25,139 nt of DNA from the NCBI GenBank assembly GCA_039821125.1, contig JBCBOR010000068.1:1-25139 (forward strand), given 5' to 3'. Shown piece after piece: positions 16,333 to 23,612 of this stretch (positions are counted from its first letter, which is position 1; every line of letters starts with the position of its first letter). This DNA comes from Thermohalobaculum sp039821125. Lineage in GTDB: Bacteria > Pseudomonadota > Alphaproteobacteria > Rhodobacterales > Rhodobacteraceae. The position numbers and the translations under genes were made by a program. The notes beneath the pieces are model-generated. The model worked only from the letters and a program-made list of their open reading frames with translations. It did no database searches and was not told the DNA's origin.

Positions 16333-17277
16333 GTGAGCATAGTCGCGACCCTCATAGACATCGTTGCCCCGGTTTTTCTGGTCGTCGCAGCCGGGTACAC
16401 ATCGATCCGAAGCGGATTTCTGCCCACGTCGTTCGTTGATCCGCTGGTCAAATACGCCGTTTCCATCGCTGTGCCGAGCCTGCTGTTCATGGCGATGGTG
16501 CGGGTTGATCTGGCCACAGCAGTCAATCCTCTCGCGTTGTTGGGCTTTTTCGGATCAGGAACCGCAACGTTCCTAGCCGCGATGTTCGTCTCACGGCTCG
16601 TTTGGCGCCGTCGTCCTGGCGAAAGTGTCGCCGTGGGGTTCTGCGGGATCTTTGGCAACGTCGTAATGCTGGGTATCCCGATCGGCGAGCGCGCTTTTGG
16701 CGTAGGGGCCATGGGTGCTATTTTCGGGATCATCGCGTTTCATTCCATCTACAATTACTTTCTCGGTTTCATCTCGATGGAGTTGATCCGGCGCGACGGC
16801 TCAACCTTGTTTCAGGCACTGCGCCGCGCGTTTGTGACGACCTTCAGAAATCCGCTCATGATCGGATTGGTCGCAGGCATCGCCGTGAACCTGTCTGGTC
16901 TCGCATTGCCAAAAGTCACCGTCGATGCATTGGACATGGTCGCAGCATCCGCGCTGCCGGTTGCGCTGTTTTCCCTCGGCGGTGTTCTCACGCGTTACCG
17001 GCTGCGTGACGAGTTCGCAGAAGCCTCGATGGTGTCGGTCTTTTCGCTCGTTCTGCACCCGGCGTTGGCGTGGTTCCTGACCAGTCAGGTGCTCGCTCTG
17101 CCAATCGAGTTCGTCAGGGCCGCCGTTCTGCTGGCGGCGATGCCGCCCGGCATTAACGGCTACATCTTCGCAACGCTATACAATCGTGCTGTCGGGACCG
17201 CTGCGAGTTCCGCGCTCCTTGGCACCTTGGTATCGATCGGCACGATCAGCCTGTGGCTGTCACTTCTGAGCGCCTAG
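16333..17277 (+). CDS. AEC-family auxin-efflux-carrier-type transporter
   Basis: This encodes a 314-residue inner-membrane protein with about ten hydrophobic segments in two bundles. It starts SIVATLIDIVAPVFLVVAAGY; other typical parts are LVKYAVSIAVPSLLFMAMV, GFCGIFGNVVMLGIPIGERAFG, NPLMIGLVAGIAVNLSG, ASALPVALFSLGGVL and AAMPPGINGYIFATLYN. The broken helices with conserved Asn/Pro are typical of the AEC (auxin efflux carrier) / BART superfamily. Bacterial relatives carry malonate, malate or similar acids; the substrate here is unknown. The start is GTG at 16333, 18 bases after the metallo-hydrolase stop. It converges on the indolepyruvate oxidoreductase gene with only four bases between the stops and no separate terminator. 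Confidence 0.85.
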   Translation: MSIVATLIDIVAPVFLVVAAGYTSIRSGFLPTSFVDPLVKYAVSIAVPSLLFMAMVRVDLATAVNPLALLGFFGSGTATFLAAMFVSRLVWRRRPGESVAVGFCGIFGNVVMLGIPIGERAFGVGAMGAIFGIIAFHSIYNYFLGFISMELIRRDGSTLFQALRRAFVTTFRNPLMIGLVAGIAVNLSGLALPKVTVDALDMVAASALPVALFSLGGVLTRYRLRDEFAEASMVSVFSLVLHPALAWFLTSQVLALPIEFVRAAVLLAAMPPGINGYIFATLYNRAVGTAASSALLGTLVSIGTISLWLSLLSA

Positions 17278-17281
17278 CAGA

Positions 17282-20200
17282 CTACTCTGCTGCCTGTGCT
17301 TGAGGCACTTCCGGATTGCGGAACTGCGCCAGCAAAGCGTCTTGTTCCCGCACAACGGCCTCTGCATTGGCTGCCTTCACGTGGCCAAAGCCACGCACCT
17401 TCAACGGCAACCGGGCGATCTCCGCCGCAAGGCCTACATTCGCACTGGTCACGCCATCAATGAGTTCGACAGCGAGCGCTTCATAGTCCGAGATTGCACG
17501 GCGTTCGGATTTTCGTTCCGCCGAATAGCCGAACACGTCCAACGGAGTGCCACGCAGCATCTTGAGCTTCGACAGGATCGACAGGGCGCGGAACATCCAA
17601 GGCCCGAACTTTTGTTTGACCGGATTGCCGTCCTTGTCGGTCTGCCCGAAAATCGGCGGCGCCATGTAGAAGTTGATCTTCTCAACCCCGTCAAAGGTCT
17701 CATCCAACGCTGCTTTCAGGGTCTGGGAGTGTAAGCGCGCGACCTCATACTCGTCCTTGTAGGCCAGCAGCTTGAAGTACCCCTCGGCGACCGCTTCGGT
17801 GAAGCCATCGGTCTTGATCGCGCGTTCGCGATTGCGGGCCTGATCCACCAGCTTGCGGTAGCGCCGCGCGAGCCGTTTGTTCTGATAGCCCTGCAGGAAC
17901 TCCTCACGCCGCGCAATCTTGGCATCCAGAGTTTCAACAACCTCTGTGGGCGGTTTAAGGAACGCGGCCACTGCCGATTGATCAACCACGGCCCAGCGGC
18001 CGATTTCAAACGCCAGAAGGTTGCCCTTCACACCAGCGCCGTTCAACTCGATCGCCTTCATGATCGCAGCACGCGACAGCGGCACCAGCCCTTGCTGCCA
18101 CGCCGCACCCAGAAGGAGGACGTTGGAGTAGATCGAGTTGCCCAGCATCTCCTCGGCCAAAGCGTTGGCATCGATCAGATGGACGGCATTGCTGCCCAGT
18201 TTGCGTTCGACCGCAAGACGCAAGGCATCTGTCGGCAGTTTGAATTCCGTGTTGCGGGTGAACTCTCCGGTAATGATCTCGTGTGCGTTGCATACCAGCC
18301 CTGTTCGCCCGCGCTGCATCAGTTCAAGGGCCCTTTGGCCAGCCGTAACAACAAGGTCCCCGCCAATCACGGCATCTGCCTCGCCAACCGAGATTCGGAC
18401 TGCGGAGATATCCTCGGGACGCGGGGCAATCCGGCAATGAATGGCGACGGCGCCGCCTTTTTGCGCCAAACCCGCCATCTGCATCTCGGCCGCGCCCTTG
18501 CCCTCCAGATGTGCCGCCATCGACATCAAGGCGCCGACCGTCACGACGCCGGTGCCACCGACCCCGGTCACCAGAACATTGTACGGACCGGATAGCGCGG
18601 GCAGAACCGGCTCGGGCATGTCCGGGATCGAAAAATCAGCCGCGACCTTTTTCTTTGGCTCCGCGCCTTCAACGGTCACAAAACTGGGGCAGAAGCCCTT
18701 GAGGCACGAGAAGTCGCGGTTGCAGGCGGATTGATCGATTTCCCGCTTGCGACCCAGGGGCGTTTCCTTCGGCAAGATCGCGACACAGTTTGACTGGACA
18801 CCGCAATCGCCACAGCCCTCACAAACAGATGGATTGATGAACACACGCTCGGGCGGCGTTGGGAAGGTGTCCCGCTTTCTGCGGCGGCGCTTTTCGGCGG
18901 CGCAGGTCTGAACATAGAGAAGCGCTGTTACGCCTTCGATTTCGCGAAGGGATTCCTGAACACGCATAAGATCGGCGCGGGGATGCACTTCGACCCCAGC
19001 AGGGAAGTCGACCCAGCCCATCTCCTTCTCGTCGACAACGGCGACGACCTTCTTGCAGCCGATTGCAAGCAGTTCAGCCGCAATCCGATCCGCCGAGACG
19101 TCACCGTCATGAGCCTGACCACCGGTCATCGCCACGGCGTCATTGTAAAGGATCTTGTAGGTCATGTTGACGCCCGCGCCGATCGCCGCGCGGATGGCCA
19201 GAATGCCGGAGTGGTTGTAGGTGCCATCCCCAAGGTTCTGGAACACATGTGTGCGGTTCGAGAAGGGCGCCTCGCCAATCCAGTTCGCGCCCTCGCCGCC
19301 CATGTGGGTATAGCCCAGCGTTTCGCGATCCATCCACTGCGCCATGTAGTGGCAACCGATGCCAGCATAGGCTCGGCTACCATCAGGCACTTTGGTCGAC
19401 GAATTGTGCGGGCATCCGGCACAGAACCACGGCGTGCGCGTTGCGCTGTCGGGCCTGTTGTCGGATCGCGTCGCCTCGTCAAGCGCGCCAAGCGCGTGGC
19501 GCATCGACTCGGTTGCACAGCCCTGCCGCTCGAGCTCCACGCCAATGCCTTTGGCGATGGTCACCGGATCGAGACCCTTCTTCACGGAGAAGAGGACCTC
19601 GCCCGCTTCATTCTTCCAGCCGACAACGCGCGGGCGATTGGGGATGTCGTAGAGGACTTCCTTCACCTGCGTCTCGATGATGGCCCGCTTTTCCTCGACA
19701 ACGATGATCTGGTCGAGCCCTTCTGACCAGGCCCGCAATCGCTGAGGCTCGAGCGGCCACACCATGCCAACCTTGTAGACAGTCAGCCCGATCTGTTCGG
19801 CCTTTGCCTGATCGATCCCCAACAGATCAAGCGCATGGATGACGTCAAGCCAGCTTTTGCCAGCCGCGATGATTCCCACGCGGGCGTGCTCGTCACCAAG
19901 CGTACGCCAGTCCAGCCGGTTCGCCCGTGCAAAAGCCTGCGCCGCAAAGCGCTTATGGTCGTGCATCCGAACTTCACCCTGCCAAGGCTCCTCGTAGATC
20001 GGAATGTTGAGACCCTGCTCGGGCATGTTGAAATCGGTTGGCAGATCAATTGCGATCCGGTGCGGGTTTCCATCGACGACGGCCGTCGCTTCGATGGTGT
20101 CCTTCATGCACTTCAGGCCAACCCAAAGGCCGGAATAACGGCTCAGAGCCCATCCGGTGACGCAGTAGTCGAGCAACTCCTGCACGCCGGCTGGCGACAG

Positions 20201-20710
20201 GATCGGCATCATGGCATCGATCAGGGCCATCTCGGATTGATGAAGCGTCGTAGAGCTTTCACCGGTGTGATCATCACCCATCGCGACAAGGACGCCGCCC
20301 AGCGGAGATGATCCAGCAATGTTGCCGTGACGAAAGACATCTCCGCATCGGTCAACACCAGGGCCCTTGCCATACCAAAGCCCAAAGACACCGTCGTATT
20401 TTCCTTCGCCCCGCAGCTCAGCCTGCTGCGAGCCCCAGAGTGCCGTCGCTGCTAGGTCCTCGTTCAGACCGGGATGAAACTTGACATTGTAGTTATCCAG
20501 CTGCTTCGCGGCGCCCGAAAACGTTCCATCGACGGCGCCGAGTGGCGAGCCTCGGTATCCGGTGACGTATCCGGCTGTGTTGTGTCCAGCGGCTTCATCC
20601 CGGACCCGTTGGATCAACGTTGCGCGGACCAGCGCCTGTGTCCCGGAGAGCAGGATTGGCGACTTTGAGAGGTCATATCTGTCCGATAGCTTTACGTCGC
20701 GTAGGTCCAT
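17282..20710 (-). CDS. Indolepyruvate:ferredoxin oxidoreductase, fused alpha-beta
   Basis: This encodes a 1142-residue cytoplasmic enzyme that oxidatively decarboxylates aryl-pyruvates (from Trp, Phe, Tyr transamination) to aryl-acetyl-CoA with ferredoxin as acceptor. The N-terminal part is LSGTQALVR...GYRGSPLGAVD. The TPP-binding part near residues 470-530 includes GIGCHYMAQW and HVFQNLGDGTYNHSG. A Cys-rich [4Fe-4S] region follows near 625-665 (CEGCGDCGVQSNC and CNRDFSCLKGFCP). The gamma-type domain from about 710 is VTGVGGTGVVTVG...AGLAQKGGAVAIH, and a C-terminal extension ends in RGFGHVKAANAEAVV. Separate iorA and iorB genes are fused here, as is common in proteobacteria. The frame opens at 20779, but GGAG eight bases before the ATG at 20710 marks the start. 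About 260 bases without a gene separate it from tRNA-Gly; no confident promoter was found there. Confidence 0.92.
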   Translation of the reverse strand: MDLRDVKLSDRYDLSKSPILLSGTQALVRATLIQRVRDEAAGHNTAGYVTGYRGSPLGAVDGTFSGAAKQLDNYNVKFHPGLNEDLAATALWGSQQAELRGEGKYDGVFGLWYGKGPGVDRCGDVFRHGNIAGSSPLGGVLVAMGDDHTGESSTTLHQSEMALIDAMMPILSPAGVQELLDYCVTGWALSRYSGLWVGLKCMKDTIEATAVVDGNPHRIAIDLPTDFNMPEQGLNIPIYEEPWQGEVRMHDHKRFAAQAFARANRLDWRTLGDEHARVGIIAAGKSWLDVIHALDLLGIDQAKAEQIGLTVYKVGMVWPLEPQRLRAWSEGLDQIIVVEEKRAIIETQVKEVLYDIPNRPRVVGWKNEAGEVLFSVKKGLDPVTIAKGIGVELERQGCATESMRHALGALDEATRSDNRPDSATRTPWFCAGCPHNSSTKVPDGSRAYAGIGCHYMAQWMDRETLGYTHMGGEGANWIGEAPFSNRTHVFQNLGDGTYNHSGILAIRAAIGAGVNMTYKILYNDAVAMTGGQAHDGDVSADRIAAELLAIGCKKVVAVVDEKEMGWVDFPAGVEVHPRADLMRVQESLREIEGVTALLYVQTCAAEKRRRRKRDTFPTPPERVFINPSVCEGCGDCGVQSNCVAILPKETPLGRKREIDQSACNRDFSCLKGFCPSFVTVEGAEPKKKVAADFSIPDMPEPVLPALSGPYNVLVTGVGGTGVVTVGALMSMAAHLEGKGAAEMQMAGLAQKGGAVAIHCRIAPRPEDISAVRISVGEADAVIGGDLVVTAGQRALELMQRGRTGLVCNAHEIITGEFTRNTEFKLPTDALRLAVERKLGSNAVHLIDANALAEEMLGNSIYSNVLLLGAAWQQGLVPLSRAAIMKAIELNGAGVKGNLLAFEIGRWAVVDQSAVAAFLKPPTEVVETLDAKIARREEFLQGYQNKRLARRYRKLVDQARNRERAIKTDGFTEAVAEGYFKLLAYKDEYEVARLHSQTLKAALDETFDGVEKINFYMAPPIFGQTDKDGNPVKQKFGPWMFRALSILSKLKMLRGTPLDVFGYSAERKSERRAISDYEALAVELIDGVTSANVGLAAEIARLPLKVRGFGHVKAANAEAVVREQDALLAQFRNPEVPQAQAAE

Positions 20711-20973
20711 CGCGAGCACTCCATCTCTGTGCGCAGGCCATTTAGGTAAACCATATTGACCATTTTGTCCATGACACATTGGCGATGACGTCAGCGTAGG
20801 TGACGAGGCGCAGACACTTCAAGACTTTGCACATGCCGTGCGGGTGGCTATCCACATCCTGGAAAGTCAATGATGGGCCGTTGGGTCTGCGTCCGCCCGA
20901 CCACCCGTCCATACATCACAACATTTGACACACGCAGCGATGCGACCTCTGTCACGCCAGCCTGTGCGTCTGT

Positions 20974-21047
20974 TGGAGCGGGTAGCGGGAATCGAACCCG
21001 CACGTCCAGCTTGGGAAGCTGGCAGGCTACCACTACATCATACCCGC
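20974..21047 (-). tRNA. tRNA-Gly (anticodon CCC)
   Basis: The minus-strand 74-nt sequence folds into a canonical tRNA. The acceptor stem GCGGGTA pairs with TACCCGC, with discriminator T and encoded CCA. The D-arm is GATGTAGTGGTAGCC. The anticodon stem CCAGC / GCTGG holds the loop TTCCCAA with anticodon CCC. The T-arm is GCGGGTTCGATTCCCGC. It decodes GGG glycine codons. Confidence 0.95.
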
Positions 21048-21188
21048 CGCGGACGGGCGTTGTAAGCTGGGCAGATACAGGGGTCAAGAAGCGCGGAAAA
21101 ACGGACATCTGTTGCATGAGGTTCGATCGAAGATCGCCGCTACGCGAAGGTCCATGATCAATTTGGATCGCTCGGCGTGCACCTGTCG

Positions 21189-21623
21189 CTAGTCTTGGTA
21201 GCGTGCGACCTGTTCCAGATAGTCCAGCACGCTTGCGCGATCCTCCTCGCCCAGCTTCACGATCATGATCGTGCCTTTCACGAACTTGCGCGAGTTGGTC
21301 AGGAAATTGTCCAACGTCTCACGGTCCCATACCGCACCGGTTTCCGCGAAGGCGCGCATCGCCTTTGAATAGCTGTAGCCTTCGATGATCCCGACCGGAC
21401 GTCCAACGATTCCGTTCAACGTGGGTCCTTGAGGCAGCACAACCGCAAGTTCCACAGGCGAGCCATCTTCCGGCAGAAATCGCTGCCACGACGATTGTTC
21501 TTCCAGCAGGCCATGGCATCTGCCGCAAACATCCTGATAGATCGCAGCGCCATCTTGCGCGGTCGCGGCAGTCGACGACAGTCCAAGCGCTACCGCTGCC
21601 ACCCATCTTTGCGTACGGTTCAT
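21189..21623 (-). CDS. Periplasmic class I cytochrome c
   Basis: This encodes a 144-residue protein with a Sec signal peptide (RWVAAVALGLSSTAATA, cleavage near residue 22). A single c-type haem motif C33-G-R-C36-H37 follows. GPTLNGIVGRPVGIIEGYSYSKAMRAF and WDRETLDNFLTNSRKFVKGTIM match the class I cytochrome c fold, and the Met in TIM is the likely sixth ligand. It shuttles electrons in the periplasm. The open frame extends to 21743, but GGAGAG before the ATG at 21623 and the signal peptide fix the start. It lies 70 bases after the exported amidohydrolase on the same strand, so the two are probably co-transcribed. A redox partner enzyme is not in the window. Confidence 0.88.
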   Translation of the reverse strand: MNRTQRWVAAVALGLSSTAATAQDGAAIYQDVCGRCHGLLEEQSSWQRFLPEDGSPVELAVVLPQGPTLNGIVGRPVGIIEGYSYSKAMRAFAETGAVWDRETLDNFLTNSRKFVKGTIMIVKLGEEDRASVLDYLEQVARYQD

Positions 21624-21693
21624 GTTCTTGTCTCTCCAAACTTGGGCGCACCGGGCCAGACATCGTGCCTGGCCCAGACAGTTTTTCGCACGC

Positions 21694-23184
21694 TCAGGTC
21701 GGCGAAACGTAGCCGTAGCGAACATTGTCGCGAATGCCATCAAGCAGCGCGAAGTCCGTCTTCAGTTTTTGGACACCATCGTTCATCATCGGCTCCAGTT
21801 CGGCCCGCAGGTTCACCTTGAACAGCCGCGCCGAGTTCAGGCCGAAAATGGTATTCTTCACATGGCCATCCGCATCACCAAGCGGTGCGAAGCCATGCCT
21901 CTTTTGCATGTCTTCGGGGATCTCGAGCCGGCGTAGCGCTTCAATCTGCCATTGCGGCGAGCCGTAGAAGACCGAATCCGTCCCCCAGACGATCTTGTCG
22001 ACGCCAAGGCCCTTGATCAGCATCCCAAGCATGGCCGCGGCCAGACGTGGATGGGTGACGCACGAGTTTGCAAAGGTCGTGCCCAGCTCTCCATAGACAT
22101 TGGTCACGCCGTGCTCTTGCGGGATCCGGGCCAGATCAGAAGCCCACTTCAGCTCGCCTGTGGCTTCGAACTCCTCGAGCACGGGCGTCGGGTCTTCCAG
22201 GAACGGCCGCATGCCGGAGTGGTAGATGATGAAGTTGATTTCGGGCCAGTCCTTCGCCGCCTTGGCCACGTCCCAGACCGTGTTGTACTGCCACTTGTCC
22301 TTCCACGAAGTCTCGTAGTCGGCAGGCATCAAGCCCTTGTGGCAGGCAAAGTTCGTCTTGCCGTACTTCACGGCCTTCTCGAAGAACGCATACATCAGCT
22401 CTTCATCGTCCAGCCGGTACGGGCGCTCGGTCGAGGCCGAGAGCGGATCGCCGATGGTATACGCCTTCCAGCCATCCATATGGGCGCCGTTTTCAAGGGC
22501 CTTGTCGACTTCGTCCATCCAGCCCGGCTTGCCCGGTGTGATAACGTGGTGCCCGAACATCCGGCGCGTTCCGGCAAGCTTATTGACCATCTGGACGGTG
22601 TTCACGATCGCCTCGTTCGAGACGAAGTTCCAGGATGGATCGTCGAATGGCGCGCCGGACAACAGAGCGACCTTGGTGTCCGAATTGACGAAAACCTGCC
22701 GCATGTAGTTGTCGAACTTGTAGTAAGCCAGCGTCAGCTCGTCGCCATCGAGATCCGGGTTCCAGTTCTGCGCTGCGTAAACGCCGAGGCCAAGCAGGCC
22801 CTCCTGTTCAAACCCGTCATGTACCATGTGGGTCTGATCGTCGAAGATGAACTGACCCGCCAGATGCTTTGCCCGCGCATCAGCGTTTTCATGGTCGGCA
22901 GCTTCAGCCTCGGAGACGTTGAACATTGGCCCGAAGACTTCGTTCATCGCCAGGAACCCTGCAGCCATGCCAGAGGTCGAGCGCAAGAAGCTGCGACGGT
23001 CCATACCTCGCTTTTTAGCATGGGCGTCGGCCAGTTCTTTGATCCGCTCTTCAACCTGTTTTTGCTGCTTGGTCTGCGGTTGCGGCGTGAACTCCCCGTT
23101 CGAGATAATCTGGGTGGGAACTGGAGACTCGAATTCTAGATCCTCGGCAAGCTTCAGTTCGTTGACGTCTACGAGATCCGGCAT
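21694..23184 (-). CDS. Tat-exported amidohydrolase (amidohydrolase-2 type)
   Basis: This encodes a 496-residue protein in the amidohydrolase-2 TIM-barrel group. Supporting parts are FIFDDQTHMVHDG (possible metal ligands), NFIIYHSGMRPFLED, NVYGELGTTFANS and KIVWGTDSVFYGSPQWQIEALRRL near the C-terminus. A twin-arginine motif DRRSFLRS (R63, R64) followed by a hydrophobic stretch and an AEA cleavage-like site (near 96) implies folded export by Tat. The Tat signal is preceded by about 60 charged residues, an unusually long n-region. GGAGG five bases before the ATG at 23184 supports the long start; a start at M61 (23004) has no good ribosome site. The substrate is unknown. Relatives include decarboxylases and hydrolases of aromatic or lactone-type acids. 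It lies between the AcoR-like regulator and the cytochrome c gene. Confidence 0.85.
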   Translation of the reverse strand: MPDLVDVNELKLAEDLEFESPVPTQIISNGEFTPQPQTKQQKQVEERIKELADAHAKKRGMDRRSFLRSTSGMAAGFLAMNEVFGPMFNVSEAEAADHENADARAKHLAGQFIFDDQTHMVHDGFEQEGLLGLGVYAAQNWNPDLDGDELTLAYYKFDNYMRQVFVNSDTKVALLSGAPFDDPSWNFVSNEAIVNTVQMVNKLAGTRRMFGHHVITPGKPGWMDEVDKALENGAHMDGWKAYTIGDPLSASTERPYRLDDEELMYAFFEKAVKYGKTNFACHKGLMPADYETSWKDKWQYNTVWDVAKAAKDWPEINFIIYHSGMRPFLEDPTPVLEEFEATGELKWASDLARIPQEHGVTNVYGELGTTFANSCVTHPRLAAAMLGMLIKGLGVDKIVWGTDSVFYGSPQWQIEALRRLEIPEDMQKRHGFAPLGDADGHVKNTIFGLNSARLFKVNLRAELEPMMNDGVQKLKTDFALLDGIRDNVRYGYVSPT

Positions 23185-23329
23185 AGCTTCCTCCAATATC
23201 TGGTCCGCTGATTGCTTCAGTGGTTTGCTGGCGCTGTTTTTTGGAATCGCGCCCGTCAAAAGAGCTCGCCGCTAAGTTGTTTGCGATCAACGGCGATCGA
23301 CTGAGCCGCGTTTCAGAGCGCTCGCCAAC

Positions 23330-23389
23330 TGTCTCAATGTGTCTCGAAGTGTCTCAAGCCAGTGTTCAAGTGCACCAGTTGAGACACTG
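23330..23389. promoter_or_regulatory. Candidate activator-binding array (TGTCTC repeats and inverted copy)
   Basis: TGTCTCaa, TGTCTCga and TGTCTCaa begin at 23330, 23340 and 23350, exactly ten bases apart and so on one face of the helix. A dyad follows: CAGTGTTCAA (23360-23369) against TTGAGACACTG (23379-23389), the reverse complement of the same repeat with one base missing in the left arm. The array is 145-205 bases upstream of the amidohydrolase start, a normal distance for enhancer-type sites. It is the most likely binding site for the AcoR-like regulator encoded next to it. No match to a sigma-54 promoter (GG-N10-GC) was found between it and the start codon. The rest of the 428-bp gap (23185-23612) shows no gene. 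Confidence 0.55.
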
Positions 23390-23612
23390 CCCATCCCTCA
23401 AGCAGATTCATGATTGCCGGTAGTGCCCAGAATCTCTCGCACTTTTGGTCACGCGACGATGGTTCAGTAGTGCGTATGCTCTGCGTAGAGCCGCGTCATG
23501 TTCCTGTCTTCAAGTGTTGACCATTGCGTGCACGCGATACGGCACAACCGAGCGGCGTCCACCGTTTTTAACAGTCCCACAGAGAGAACAGTCAGCGCTG
23601 ATCTGATCGCCG

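Noticed and set aside
20740..20800. Partly repeated ATGGTCAATATGG-like sequence upstream of the indolepyruvate oxidoreductase gene
   Set aside because: It faintly resembles a GntR-type operator, but the half-sites are poor, no regulator gene is adjacent and no matching promoter elements were found.
23185..23329. Sigma-54 -24/-12 promoter upstream of the amidohydrolase
   Set aside because: Scanning the minus strand for GG-N10-GC within TGGCAC/TTGC contexts gave no acceptable match.
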